DNA of 64,000 nucleotides from Natrinema hispanicum (GTDB taxonomy: Archaea > Halobacteriota > Halobacteria > Halobacteriales > Natrialbaceae): positions 124,001-188,000 of the forward strand of contig NZ_SHMP01000008.1 in assembly GCF_004217335.1 (NCBI RefSeq), read 5' to 3'. The translations under genes were made by a program, and so were the position numbers. Below are positions 8,285 to 17,391 of the stretch, in pieces. The notes under the pieces were generated by a model. That model had not been told where the DNA came from. It saw only the letters and a list, made by a program, of their open reading frames with translations, and made no database searches. The stretch's first letter is position 1. Every line of letters begins with the position of its first letter.

Positions 8285-9298
8285 TCAGTCTACAGTGTTC
8301 TGCCTAGTGACCTGCTGGAGGGCGATTTCGGCGACGTTCGCACCGTACCGAACCGTTCGGCGGAGACTGTCGAGCAGGAGTCCGAGGACGTACGCTTCGT
8401 TTGGCACGTCGTGATCGTAGAGATCGCGGTCGAACTCTTCGAGTTGCTCCAGTAGCCGATCGCGTTTCGCAAGCGCGCCGTTGGCGGCCGCAACGCTGGC
8501 GTCTGTCAGGATGGCGTCGGCTGCCTCATCGACGACCTGCCGGGAGGCGGTGGCGAGTTCGGAGAGTCGTGTGGCGTACGCCGGTGGGATCGACGCCGCC
8601 GGCTCGAGTGCGAACTCGGCGATCTTCTCGGCGTGATCGGCGATGCGTTCGAACTGACGTGCGGCGTAGTAGTACTCGAAGAGCTCGTCCCGACTCCAGT
8701 CCAGTTTCTCGACTTCGTGGAGGTCGGTCAGCGAGCGCCGAAAGTGGCGTGTGACCATCGCGAACAGCTTGTCGGCCTCACTGTCGCGCTCGATAACGCG
8801 TTGGGCCAGATCTTCGTTCCCGTCGATGACAGCAGTTACGGCATCCCGGTGCATCGCAAGCATCACCAGCCGGAGCCGGAGCGTGCTCTTTCTGACGTCG
8901 ACGTTCTCGGCGTCGATGAGGTTCGTCAGTCGGATGCGGGTGTCGGTCGTCTCGAGGAGTTCGAACCCCGATAATTCCGTCAGCGTTCGGTCGACCAGTT
9001 TCCGGCGGTCCGCTGGATGCCCCGTCGTATCCACGAGGGTCACCGAATCGTAGCCGACTGCATGAACAGCGCGAATTCGTTGGCGGATCGTGTTGTCGCT
9101 GTCAGTGGAGACATCGATCGTCGTCGAGCGGTCGGCACTGGTGCGGCCGCCCATCGCTTCGACGAGTAGCGAGGCGTCCTGATTCGGATGTAACGAGAGT
9201 ACAGATCCGGCCTCGATCCCGTGTTCCTGTGCCCAGGACTTCGGGAGCGAGATGGTGTACGTCGTTCCACCGGAGAGCTGAACTTTCCGTGTCTCCAT
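8285..9298 (-). CDS. AbrB-PhoU fusion regulator
   Basis: 337-aa protein with an N-terminal SpoVT/AbrB-type swapped-hairpin DNA-binding domain (METRKVQLSGGTTYTISLPKS, then WAQEHGIEAGSVL) followed by two PhoU-type three-helix bundles (about 110-325; for example DELFEYYYAARQFERIADHAEKIAEFALEP). Archaeal proteins of this architecture are associated with phosphate transport and its regulation. It is transcribed divergently from a second PhoU-domain regulator across a 192-bp gap and lies near a phosphonate island, which supports a phosphorus role, but no pst genes are in the window. The start is fixed by the AbrB motif. Confidence 0.88.
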   Translation of the reverse strand: METRKVQLSGGTTYTISLPKSWAQEHGIEAGSVLSLHPNQDASLLVEAMGGRTSADRSTTIDVSTDSDNTIRQRIRAVHAVGYDSVTLVDTTGHPADRRKLVDRTLTELSGFELLETTDTRIRLTNLIDAENVDVRKSTLRLRLVMLAMHRDAVTAVIDGNEDLAQRVIERDSEADKLFAMVTRHFRRSLTDLHEVEKLDWSRDELFEYYYAARQFERIADHAEKIAEFALEPAASIPPAYATRLSELATASRQVVDEAADAILTDASVAAANGALAKRDRLLEQLEEFDRDLYDHDVPNEAYVLGLLLDSLRRTVRYGANVAEIALQQVTRQNTVD

Positions 9299-9394
9299 AC
9301 TGACCGAACCGCGTGACTCCCCCTTTACCGCTTATATGAATGGATTAGTCCGCTATAGGCGACTACATATCAATACTGTTTGTAGTTGTGACAG

Positions 9395-9409
9395 CTCTCG
9401 ACTCGAGAG
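9395..9409. promoter_or_regulatory. 15-bp palindrome between the two PhoU-type regulators
   Basis: Perfect CTCTCGA-C-TCGAGAG dyad near the middle of the divergent promoter region. Candidate TATA boxes flank it: around 9331-9341 for the leftward gene and ATATAGG near 9429-9438 for the rightward gene. A near repeat of CTATAGGCG/CTATATAGGCG occurs on both sides. The dyad could be an operator for either regulator (inference); CTCGAG-rich motifs are common by chance in this genome. Confidence 0.4.
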
Positions 9410-9490
9410 TGCAACGGCCGTCCAGTTGCTATATAGGCGTCTGGACAGTCTATTGCACACGACTATCCCCGCCCGTCGAGTTTCACAGGT

Positions 9491-10432
9491 ATGTTCCGGG
9501 AAATGTGGCATCGGCCACAAGACGCGACTCGACAGGGTCGCGATGCGACGATCGCACAGGTTATCGAATCCATCGATCGCACCGCGCCGGAGACGAAAGC
9601 GCGGCTGGCGGCGGACGTCGGCATCTCCGAACAGTATCTCTCCGAACTACTACAGGAGCTGAAAGCGGATGACATCGTCCGAAAGGCGTACGTCGTCGAC
9701 AATACGTCGTTGTACGCACACGCAGACACACTCTCACCGCTCGACGCCGACTGTGTGCCAAATGAGACCGCCGACACCGATCACGAACGGGATATGGCGG
9801 CAGCCGAGACGACAGCTCCCGGTGAGCGAGGAGAGACAGTACTCGGCTTGCTGGCGCGACTCGAGGACGTCACTACCACACAGTATGCGGCTGCCCGTCA
9901 GTCGTTCGTCGGCGCAGAACCCGAACGGCCGGCGGATACACTCGAGTCGCTGGCGAACGAGCGCCACTCGGCAGTTCTCTCTGAACTCAAGTCATACACG
10001 CTGACAACCGACTGGCCCGGCAACCGAGTCGCCGCTGACTTGGCGACGATTGCGACGAACTTAGAGATCGTCGGCGATCGAGCCTGCTTCATCACTGACG
10101 TCATCGACAACCAGGAGGTAGCAACCACCGGTGTGGTCGAAGAGCGCGTCTGCGATATCTTCGACGCGGGCGAGCAGATCAACGACTATCTCACGGCGAT
10201 CCTCTTCGAGTGTGACCTCGCGGCCCACGACGATCTCATCGCGCAAGAGGAGACCGTCCACCGCGACCTCGACGAACTGTTCGAACTGGTAACGGCGTAC
10301 GATCCGGAGATGTACGGCTACCTGGTGACGGTGACTCGAGCGCTCGAGCGTGCGATCTACTACTGGGTCCACGCCGCCGAGATTGCCGTCCGCTTACACT
10401 CCGGCGTCCAGCCCGACCACGTCATGATCTGA
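9491..10432 (+). CDS. Winged-helix PhoU-domain regulator
   Basis: 313-aa protein. Residues 18-75 look like a winged helix (IAQVIESIDRTAPETKARLA, then ADVGISEQYLSELLQELKADDIV); the rest is a PhoU-like helical bundle (KSYTLTTDWPGNRVAADLATI, NLEIVGDRACFITDVIDNQE, and ALERAIYYWVHAAEIAVRLHSG). It probably couples phosphate status to transcription, like its divergent neighbour with an AbrB domain. The two differ in their DNA-binding domain, so they are not simple duplicates. It is followed 51 bases later by a flavodoxin-like gene in the same direction. Confidence 0.8.
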   Translation: MFREMWHRPQDATRQGRDATIAQVIESIDRTAPETKARLAADVGISEQYLSELLQELKADDIVRKAYVVDNTSLYAHADTLSPLDADCVPNETADTDHERDMAAAETTAPGERGETVLGLLARLEDVTTTQYAAARQSFVGAEPERPADTLESLANERHSAVLSELKSYTLTTDWPGNRVAADLATIATNLEIVGDRACFITDVIDNQEVATTGVVEERVCDIFDAGEQINDYLTAILFECDLAAHDDLIAQEETVHRDLDELFELVTAYDPEMYGYLVTVTRALERAIYYWVHAAEIAVRLHSGVQPDHVMI

Positions 10433-10483
10433 GCGCCCCACAGAACTACGACTATCGTGGTCGTAGCGAAGTCGTGATTCCGG

Positions 10484-11248
10484 ATGGTGTCGTTTCTCAT
10501 AGTGTACGGAACCGACGAGGGACAGACGGCGACGGTCGCCGAGTACATCGAAACCGTGCTCACCGACCGCGGCCACGACGTCACAACGCGATACGTGACA
10601 GAGATGTCGGATTCGATCGTCGATGATATCGATGCAGTGCTCGTCGGCTCGCCGGTCATCAATCGCAAACACCTGTCGGAAGTCGTCGCGTTCATCGACC
10701 GAAACCGCGAGGCGCTCGCGGCGAAGCCAACCGCGTTCTTCCAGCTGTCCTTTGCTTCGGCCATTCCCTCCGACTGGGCTCGAGACGGAGCCCAGGAGTG
10801 GGTCGACGACCTCATCGAACGAACCGGATGGCAGCCCGACCGCGTTGGGCTCTTTGCCGGTGCGGTCAAATACACGCGATACGGCCCCTTCACGCGGCTC
10901 TTCTTCAAGCTGTTTTCGGCGGTAACGACCGGCGATACGGATACCTCACGAGACTACGAGTACACCGACTGGGACGAGGTCGAAGCGTTTGCTGCCGACT
11001 TCGCCGCGCTCGCCGAACGGCGGGGTGCTGTCGAAGCGCCACAAACAGGCACTCGCGCTGCCACAGAGCAGGAGCGTGAGTCGGTGATTACGGAACACAA
11101 GCATGAGTCACAACCCACGAAACACGATCGTGAGTCGACACCGACGGAGCGCAGGCGGGGGCGACGCCTCGCCGAAATTGGACTTCTCGCCGGATTCCTC
11201 GGCGTCGTATACTGGCTCGTCCGCAGACAATCGTTTCGGCAGTCCTGA
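10484..11248 (+). CDS. Flavodoxin-like protein with C-terminal membrane anchor
   Basis: 254-aa protein. Residues 1-170 are a flavodoxin fold with the FMN phosphate loop YGTDEGQTATVAEYI, then SPVINRKHLSEVVAFIDRN and FFQLSFASA, features shared with the HemG-type protoporphyrinogen oxidase group. Residues 185-230 are polar, with a repeat-like run of HES/RES tripeptides, followed by one hydrophobic segment (IGLLAGFLGVVYWLVRR) near the C-terminus. The anchor suggests a membrane-linked electron carrier. A role in haem synthesis is possible but no haem genes are nearby. An IS66 element has inserted shortly downstream. Confidence 0.75.
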   Translation: MVSFLIVYGTDEGQTATVAEYIETVLTDRGHDVTTRYVTEMSDSIVDDIDAVLVGSPVINRKHLSEVVAFIDRNREALAAKPTAFFQLSFASAIPSDWARDGAQEWVDDLIERTGWQPDRVGLFAGAVKYTRYGPFTRLFFKLFSAVTTGDTDTSRDYEYTDWDEVEAFAADFAALAERRGAVEAPQTGTRAATEQERESVITEHKHESQPTKHDRESTPTERRRGRRLAEIGLLAGFLGVVYWLVRRQSFRQS

Positions 11249-11360
11249 CTGCCAGCGGATGGGTCCCACTCGAGCCGGGCTTCAGCACAATGGGTTGCCC
11301 GACGATGAACGCATGAGACGGAGACGAATCTCGCAGTGTCGGTGTATGGGTACAGAAAAA

Positions 11361-12937
11361 GTAGTTGGATAGCGATTTGCCGTCAGACCGATTTCGTAGC
11401 AGTCTCATGAATGGTCTCTCAATGGTGAATCAAGTGTGTCGCTGGGGGTTAGCGGATCGCTGGAATCGATAGATTCCACGATCCGCACCGAGAACAGTAC
11501 GCATCTCCGCCAGCAACTCGTCGTCAAAGAGCTTGAGAACCGACTTCTTCGTCGTCAGATCACTGCAAAACAACAGCAGATCGAACAACTTGAGGCTCGC
11601 CTCAAGCGGTACGAAAACCCAAACACACCACCCAGTAAGCAGGGTGGTGCAGCTGGATCACCTGGCAACGATGACAGCGACGAGGAAGAAAACGAAGACC
11701 AAGGGGACGACGCTGGCGGCGACGCTGACGCCGCCAGCGACTCCTCTCCAGGACGTGACGAAGGTCACGAAGGAACAACTCGACCGCCTCCGGAACCAGA
11801 GGAGACTATTCGAGTCGATCAGGGATATTGCCCAGACTGTGAGCAAATCCTCTCTAACCCGGACAGCTACATCTCACGGACGATTATCGACATTCCTCTC
11901 CCTATTCCAACCACTGTCGTCGAGTACGAACTCGGCAAACACCGCTGTTCCTGTGGAAACGAAGTCATTGCTGAACATCCAGACTGCCCGGAAACCGGGC
12001 GGTTTGGGCCAAATATCATGGCCCAAACCGCCCTCGGTAGGTTCCATCAGCGACTTCCAAACCGCAAACAGGCGGAGCTGTTTGACTGGGAGCTCGATAC
12101 ACCCATCTCACATCGGACGATCTACAACCTGACCAAGCGGGTCGCAGACCGGCTGCGACCCGCGTATGACGATGTCAAAGCCCGTATTCAGGAAAGTGAC
12201 GTCGTCTACTGCGATGAAACGGGTTTTCCTGTTGACGGAGAGCAACACTGGGCGTGGACGTTCGTTACTGATGAAGAAGTGCTGTTCTGGGTTGATGAGA
12301 GTCGTGGAAGCCAGGTGTTAGAGGACGTCCTCGGCGAGGACTTCGCCGAGGACTCGACGCTCAGTTGTGACGGTTGGTCAGCGTATCCGAGCTATCACAC
12401 GAAGCTCCAGCGGTGCTGGGCACATCTGTTGCGAGAGGCGGAGTACGTTGCTGAACGGTACGAGGAAGCAAAGAGGTTGTCTGCAGAGTTACACGCTCTC
12501 CACGACGATTTAACGGCGTTCGACGAGGAGGATCCGTCCGCCTCCGCCCGCGAGCAAAAGCGGGCGGAGGCGTCGTTACATCTGGAAGGGCTGATCAGAG
12601 AAGACTACGAGGCACAGGAGGTCAAGAAGCTGATCCAGAAGATCAGGAACGGGTTAGGGCACTGGCTGACGTTCGTTACAGAGCCAGACGTCGAGTCGAC
12701 GAATAATCGCGCAGAGCGCGCTCTGCGCGAGCAAGTTGTGCTGCGGAAGATGTTCCGGACCCTCCGCTCAGCCGAAGGGGTCCAGATTCACGAGACGATC
12801 ACGACCATGTTAGCCACGTGGAAACGGCGAGGACTAGATCCGCCCGAACAGCTCCAGTCCATCCTCGGTGGGAAAGAACTCAGTTCAGGATGAGAGGTAT
12901 CACTGACCGGTGAATCCTGGTCACGCTATCCAACTAC
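11361..12937 (+). mobile_element. Intact IS66-family element
   Basis: A 1577-bp element with perfect 14-bp terminal inverted repeats (GTAGTTGGATAGCG at 11361-11374, its complement at 12924-12937) flanked by an exact 8-bp target duplication CAGAAAAA (11353-11360 and 12938-12945), the length expected for IS66. It holds one transposase gene and no TnpA/TnpB accessory genes, as in haloarchaeal IS66 relatives. Perfect repeats and an intact frame indicate a recent insertion between the flavodoxin-like gene and the acetyltransferase gene. Confidence 0.93.
11436..12893 (+). CDS. IS66-family transposase
   Basis: 485-aa DDE transposase, read from a GTG. Layout: coiled-coil leader (20-60, RQQLVVKELENRLLRRQ), NTPPSKQ motif, acidic low-complexity linker (75-120), zinc finger (C132, C135, C171, C173), then the catalytic core with Asp260 (VVYCDETG), Asp312 (LSCDGWSAY) and Glu427 (NNRAERALR). 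All catalytic residues are present and the gene is undamaged. It is the only gene of the element. GTG is chosen because no in-frame ATG precedes the coiled coil. Confidence 0.93.
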   Translation: MSLGVSGSLESIDSTIRTENSTHLRQQLVVKELENRLLRRQITAKQQQIEQLEARLKRYENPNTPPSKQGGAAGSPGNDDSDEEENEDQGDDAGGDADAASDSSPGRDEGHEGTTRPPPEPEETIRVDQGYCPDCEQILSNPDSYISRTIIDIPLPIPTTVVEYELGKHRCSCGNEVIAEHPDCPETGRFGPNIMAQTALGRFHQRLPNRKQAELFDWELDTPISHRTIYNLTKRVADRLRPAYDDVKARIQESDVVYCDETGFPVDGEQHWAWTFVTDEEVLFWVDESRGSQVLEDVLGEDFAEDSTLSCDGWSAYPSYHTKLQRCWAHLLREAEYVAERYEEAKRLSAELHALHDDLTAFDEEDPSASAREQKRAEASLHLEGLIREDYEAQEVKKLIQKIRNGLGHWLTFVTEPDVESTNNRAERALREQVVLRKMFRTLRSAEGVQIHETITTMLATWKRRGLDPPEQLQSILGGKELSSG

Positions 12938-12997
12938 CAGAAAAATACGCGCTACACGTGAGCGACCGTGATGGCAGACGTACGTCTCTGGACGTGG

Positions 12998-13663
12998 TCA
13001 GTCGAGTCGTGACGGCTCCGCGGTCTCGGGTGCGTACGCCGAGAGGAACGACTCGAGGTCGCGAAAGTCCGCAAGGCGGTCGGAAAGCGTCTCGTGGTCC
13101 CAGTGCCACCACTCGGTGGCCTCGAGTCGCGCGGCGACGTCTTCGGGGAACCGCCGGCGGACCGGTTTGGCCGGGACCCCTGCAACGATGGTGTAGGGTG
13201 GGACGTCGTCGACGACGACCGCTCCGGCGGCGACGACCGCACCGTTGCCGATGGTGGCCCCAGGGAGTACCGTCGCGCTGTGGCCGATCCAGACGTCGTG
13301 ACCGATTTCGACGGGCTGGTCGGCTCGCCACTCGAAGATCGCGTCGTCGTCCTCGCCCATGTCGTACATCGCTGCCCGGTAGGTGAGATGGTGTGCCGTC
13401 GGGCGATCGATGGGATGGTTCGGCGGGCCGAGTCGGACATCGGAGGCGATGTTGCCGAACTTGCCGATGGTCGTGTAATCGAGCTGGACGCGCTCCATCA
13501 GGTACGTGTAGTCGCCGACTTCGGCGGCGTGCAGCCGTGAGTGCGGGCGGATCTCGGTCCACTCGCCGAGCGTACTCTCAGTGATCTGTACCGGATCGTG
13601 GATCGTCGGCTCGGGCGAGAGTGACTTCACGCGATCGCCGCCGCGAGAGTCGATGTAGGTCAT
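12998..13663 (-). CDS. Hexapeptide-repeat acetyltransferase of the phosphonate cluster
   Basis: 221-aa left-handed beta-helix acyltransferase. Hexapeptide turns are visible (ESTLGEWTEIRPHSRLHAAE; VEIGHDVWIGHSATVLPGAT; IGNGAVVAAGAVVVDDVPPY; TIVAGVPAKPV), with the catalytic-type His and the NHP/HHLTYR segment seen in chloramphenicol/virginiamycin-like acetyltransferases. A close subfamily of these proteins recurs in phosphonate operons and may acetylate aminophosphonates (PhnO-like role). It lies 153 bases downstream of phnE on the same strand. Substrate is inferred from context. Confidence 0.85.
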   Translation of the reverse strand: MTYIDSRGGDRVKSLSPEPTIHDPVQITESTLGEWTEIRPHSRLHAAEVGDYTYLMERVQLDYTTIGKFGNIASDVRLGPPNHPIDRPTAHHLTYRAAMYDMGEDDDAIFEWRADQPVEIGHDVWIGHSATVLPGATIGNGAVVAAGAVVVDDVPPYTIVAGVPAKPVRRRFPEDVAARLEATEWWHWDHETLSDRLADFRDLESFLSAYAPETAEPSRLD

Positions 13664-13816
13664 GTCGCTGCCTCCCCGCGTGCGTTGCTGGTGCGTCGGA
13701 ATCGGAGCCTATGCTGGGAGTGACAAGCGGTACAAGTACGTTGCATGGGTGCGCGTGACGTGAGCTGAATTGTCGGTATCATGCGTGTCATGGATTGGGT
13801 GTTAGAGGGCGGGCGA

Positions 13817-14869
13817 TTACTTGCGCCGACCGGCGGCAGATTCGATGATCTTCCGTGGAGAGGTGAAAAACGCCTCGAGAACGCCGGTTTTCTCGACCTC
13901 GTCTTCGCCACGGAGGTAGGATCGAACGCGCTGGCTAAGCAATTCGACGGAGCCGGCGAGTAGGACGATTAGAACAATGCAGGCCATCATCTCCGTGTAG
14001 TTGAACGTCTTGCGCTGAATGTCGAGTTCCAGCCCAAGACCGCCCGCGCCGATGAGGCCAAGGCTGATGGCGACCCGGACGTTGTGTTCGAGGTCGAAGG
14101 CAATCCAGGCAATGAACTGCCGGAACACCTGGCTCAGCATGCCGAACGAAACGATCTGGGGCTTGTTCGCGCCCGTGCTGCGGATGCCTTCGATGGGGCC
14201 GTCCGCGATCTCCTCGAGTTCGTCGGTGAACAGGCGGCCAAGATAGCCCGTGGTGTCGATGATAATCGCAAGCGTCGCGGTAAACGGCGAGACACCGCCA
14301 AGTGGAATCAGGATAAGCACCCACACCAGCGCGGGAATCGCACGGATGAGGCTCATCGTGGCCCGAAAGAGGAAGTTGAACGGGTACGGGACGACGCGCT
14401 CGCTCGCCATAACGCCGAACAGCAGTGCCCCGGGAAGCCCAAGCACCGTGCCTGCGAACGCGATGGCCAGGGTGACGAATGTCGCTCCCCAGACGATGTT
14501 GATGTCGCCGGCGAGCCAGCGGCCGCCCTCCAGCGAGAGGAGGAGATTCTGCTCGACGATGAAAGACCAGTACTGCATCACGTCGAGGAAGGGGATCCCG
14601 TAGTACGTCGTCGGCGGGAAGTACTCGGGGATCGCATCGAGGAAGAACGGGAACTGTGTAATCAGTTCGACCAGCGAGAACCCGACCGTGCGGAGACTGA
14701 AGTTGAGGAGTACGGCAACGGCGACGACGCCGAGTGCGGTCCAGAACCGACGAACTGTCTTTCGGCGCTTGAGATCCGTCAGTTTCCGGTCGACGGATGT
14801 CTCACCGACATCGGCGAGGCCGAGGTACTCACGGAGCCGATCGCCTCGCGACGAGGACTCCGAGCTCAC
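13817..14869 (-). CDS. phnE: Phosphonate ABC transporter permease
   Basis: 350-aa permease, longer than bacterial PhnE (about 260) because of a 60-70 residue charged N-terminal extension. Several hydrophobic segments are visible (ALGVVAVAVLLNFSL; VTLAIAFAGTVLGLPGALLFG; MSLIRAIPALVWVLILIPLG; GLIGAGGLGLELD; CIVLIVLLAGSVELL). The coupling loop toward the ATPase reads EGIRSTGANKPQIVSFGMLS. Its ATG overlaps the phnC stop by 4 bases. It imports phosphonates for the C-P lyase encoded divergently. Confidence 0.92.
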   Translation of the reverse strand: MSSESSSRGDRLREYLGLADVGETSVDRKLTDLKRRKTVRRFWTALGVVAVAVLLNFSLRTVGFSLVELITQFPFFLDAIPEYFPPTTYYGIPFLDVMQYWSFIVEQNLLLSLEGGRWLAGDINIVWGATFVTLAIAFAGTVLGLPGALLFGVMASERVVPYPFNFLFRATMSLIRAIPALVWVLILIPLGGVSPFTATLAIIIDTTGYLGRLFTDELEEIADGPIEGIRSTGANKPQIVSFGMLSQVFRQFIAWIAFDLEHNVRVAISLGLIGAGGLGLELDIQRKTFNYTEMMACIVLIVLLAGSVELLSQRVRSYLRGEDEVEKTGVLEAFFTSPRKIIESAAGRRK

Positions 14870-15657
14870 GCCTCTACCCTCCGTCGCTGTTGGGTGGGGG
14901 GTTCGTCGCTGTCGCGTGCGAGATACTCGGCGAGACCGACCGTCTCGACGTCGCCGTACAGCTCGTCGATCAACGCAGGCGTAAGCTCGCCTTGCTGGAC
15001 GTCGAAGAGGAGTTGGCCGTCACGCAGCCCGATGAAGCGCTCACCGAAGTGGGCGGCGATGTTGACCTGATGGAGGCTCACGAGTGCCGTCACTTCATGG
15101 ACGGTCGCGGCCTTCTTCAGGTAGCCCATCACGTCTTCGGCGCTTCCCGGATCGAGGCTCGCAACCGGTTCGTCGGCGAGCACGAGCGAGGGGTCTTGGA
15201 CGAGCGCTCGAGCGATGCCGACGCGCTGTTGCTGGCCGCCGCTCATCTGGGAGACGCGCTGGTGGGCCTCGTCGAGCAGTCCGACGGTTTCGAGGGCCTC
15301 GAGCGCCCGGCGCTTGTCCGCCCGATCGTGCCACTGGAAGATGCTCTCGAGCAGCGAGGTCCGCTCGAGCGAGCCGGTGAGCGCGTTGAGGTACGCGGAG
15401 ACGCCCTCGACGAGGTTGTGTTGTTGGAAGATCATCCCGACGGAGGGACGTGAACCCGCGAGCGGTTCGCCGTCGAGGGTGACGGTTCCCGTCGTCGGCT
15501 CGGTCAGGCCGTTGATACAGCGCAACAGCGTGGACTTTCCGGCACCGGATTCGCCGAGTAACACGACGAACTCGTCTTCGATCTCGAAGGACACGTCTTC
15601 CAGCGCGGTCACGTCTCCGTACGTCTTTGTCACGTTCTCTACGGTGAGTGTACTCAT
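14866..15657 (-). CDS. phnC: Phosphonate ABC transporter ATPase
   Basis: 263-aa ABC ATPase that energises phosphonate uptake. Walker A GESGAGKSTLL, Q-loop FQQHNLVEGVSAYLNALTG (the segment characteristic of PhnC), signature SGGQQQRV, Walker B LVLADEPVASLD and switch His in VSLHQV are all present. It sits between phnD (33 bases upstream) and phnE (4-base overlap), a standard binding protein-ATPase-permease order. Confidence 0.95.
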   Translation of the reverse strand: MSTLTVENVTKTYGDVTALEDVSFEIEDEFVVLLGESGAGKSTLLRCINGLTEPTTGTVTLDGEPLAGSRPSVGMIFQQHNLVEGVSAYLNALTGSLERTSLLESIFQWHDRADKRRALEALETVGLLDEAHQRVSQMSGGQQQRVGIARALVQDPSLVLADEPVASLDPGSAEDVMGYLKKAATVHEVTALVSLHQVNIAAHFGERFIGLRDGQLLFDVQQGELTPALIDELYGDVETVGLAEYLARDSDEPPTQQRRRVEA

Positions 15658-15690
15658 GGTAAAGGAATGCTGAGAGTAGTCGCTGGCGTA

Positions 15691-16704
15691 TTATCCGAGT
15701 TCGACGCCGAGGTCGTTGAGGCGCTTGATGACCGGCTGGTAGTCCTCAATCGAGGTGTCTCTGAGTGTCGTAAACGGCAGCGTGGCGTCGTAGTCGTCGG
15801 GCTGGTACTCTTTCATCATCTCTTCGGTGGAATCGTGGAGTGCCTGCTCGATCTTCCCCTTCATGTCCGACTCCCAGCTCTGTCGGGAATAGATCGGCTG
15901 TTTCGGGATCGGGAACGACCACCAGATCGGTTTGAACAGTGGTTCTTCGGCGGCAGTGTCGCCGAGATAGGCCGTCTTCGGTCTGACGTCCTCTGGGACA
16001 TTTTTCTTTTCGACGTGGGGCATGCCGTTGCCGCCCCACGTACAGCAGGCATCAGCCTCCTCGTTTGCGAGTTTCTCGACGGCGAATTTGTGGTTCGACC
16101 ACGTTCCCTCGAAGTCGACCGGATCGCCCTGCGGTGCGTCGCCGACGTCGAGTCCGGCCTGTTTCAGCGTGTAGACGGCGAAGATCGAGCCACTCGTCGA
16201 GAGCTTGTCGGCAAAGGCGACCGTCTTGTCCTTCAAGTCGCTTCGCTTCTCGATCCCCGAACCCTTGTTCGTCAGCATCATCGAGAAGTACCACGCGGTC
16301 CCGCCCGTTACTGCCGTCCCGAAGACGTCCATCATATCCGGCGCGGAAATCAGCGTAATGTCGTCCATGCCGATTTCGGCCTGTTCGCTCTTGAGCGCCG
16401 GTCGAATCGCCGAATAATCCTGGGGTACCTTGTACTCGATGGAGAGACTGTCGATCTCGCCCTCGAGATAGTTTTTCATCGGCAGATAGTCGTTTCTGAT
16501 ATCCGATGGGTTCTCGGGCGTCAGAAGGATAGTGACCGTCTCTCCGTTGGCAGCAGAGCCAATACATCCTGCGAGGCCGGAGAGGGCGGCGACACTAGCC
16601 GCGCTGCCGATCGCGAAGCGACGGCGGCTCAGCCGCTCGGTTGTTGTACGCCCTGTCCCGTCCTGTACGTTGGATGCGTCAGCAGTCGGCTCGTCTGACA
16701 TCAT
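15691..16704 (-). CDS. phnD: Phosphonate-binding lipoprotein
   Basis: 337-aa periplasmic-type binding protein starting at a double ATG (16704 or 16701). A long N-terminal polar stretch leads to a twin-arginine signal (SRRRFAIGSAASVAALSGLAGC) whose Cys would be lipidated, so the protein is exported folded and anchored outside. The mature part shows the PhnD-like LTPENPSDIRNDYLPMKNYL and YSAIRPALKSEQAEIGMDD segments. A longer open frame extends upstream but lacks coding character. First gene of phnDCE, divergent from phnG across 243 bases that must hold both promoters. Confidence 0.93.
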   Translation of the reverse strand: MMSDEPTADASNVQDGTGRTTTERLSRRRFAIGSAASVAALSGLAGCIGSAANGETVTILLTPENPSDIRNDYLPMKNYLEGEIDSLSIEYKVPQDYSAIRPALKSEQAEIGMDDITLISAPDMMDVFGTAVTGGTAWYFSMMLTNKGSGIEKRSDLKDKTVAFADKLSTSGSIFAVYTLKQAGLDVGDAPQGDPVDFEGTWSNHKFAVEKLANEEADACCTWGGNGMPHVEKKNVPEDVRPKTAYLGDTAAEEPLFKPIWWSFPIPKQPIYSRQSWESDMKGKIEQALHDSTEEMMKEYQPDDYDATLPFTTLRDTSIEDYQPVIKRLNDLGVELG

Positions 16705-16947
16705 CGAGTAGCTGGCAACGGGATAGAATAACCCTTGGCTGAGTAAAGTCCGGAGGGGCTGTAGCCGGTGCAGTGATGGGAAACCGCGTCCCCGATCGAC
16801 CGCGACGAGTTCGGACCGGTACAGAGCGATCAATAGTCGTCTGGATGCCAATTTACGGTCCGGGGGAGAGTCCGCCACTGGAGAGGGAGAATAGAGAGTA
16901 CCCAGCGAAGTCTTACACTGGTGTTGTGACTCTCCCCGGATGATTGC

Positions 16948-17391
16948 ATGGAAAATCCACACGATCGTTCGGATCGGTTCGAGCTCATCGCCGCGTGCGA
17001 CGGTGACGTGCTCACCAAGTTGGCGAACGAAGTGCTGGCGGACGACCCACCGCTGTCCGTTCTGCAGGAACCGACCCCACAGCTCGTGATGCAACGTGTC
17101 GTCGAGCCCGTCGAAAAACGGCCGTTCAATCTCGGGGAAGTCGTCGTGACACCCGCCGAGGTTGAACTGGACGAGGACCGCGGATTTGCGATGGTCCCCG
17201 GCAAGAACGAACGGGCCGCCCTGTCGGGAGCGATCGTCGACGCTGCCGTCGCCGGCGGACACCGACTGACCGACGACATCGCGACACGACTTCGCAGCGT
17301 CTCCGAGGACCGACAGGCGGACCGCGAGCGTGCGTGGGCAGAGAGCACCCATACCGCCGTCGAGTTCGAAACCATGGAGGACGACCTGTGA
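16948..17391 (+). CDS. phnG: C-P lyase subunit PhnG
   Basis: 147-aa subunit of the PhnGHIJ core complex. PhnI with PhnG, PhnH and PhnL exchanges the adenine of ATP for a phosphonate, giving ribose-1-phosphonate 5-triphosphate. Seen: RFELIAACDGDVLTKLANEV, the PTPQLVMQRVVEPVEKRPFN block containing the conserved QxGLVM-like position, and NLGEVVVTPAEVEL. First gene of a seven-gene phn run with overlapping ends; its TGA overlaps the GTG of phnH. Confidence 0.9.
   Translation: MENPHDRSDRFELIAACDGDVLTKLANEVLADDPPLSVLQEPTPQLVMQRVVEPVEKRPFNLGEVVVTPAEVELDEDRGFAMVPGKNERAALSGAIVDAAVAGGHRLTDDIATRLRSVSEDRQADRERAWAESTHTAVEFETMEDDL

Noticed and set aside
16705..17352. N-terminal extension of the phosphonate-binding protein
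   Set aside because: It would overlap phnG on the other strand and precede a normal twin-arginine leader; the double ATG at 16704/16701 is the sensible start.
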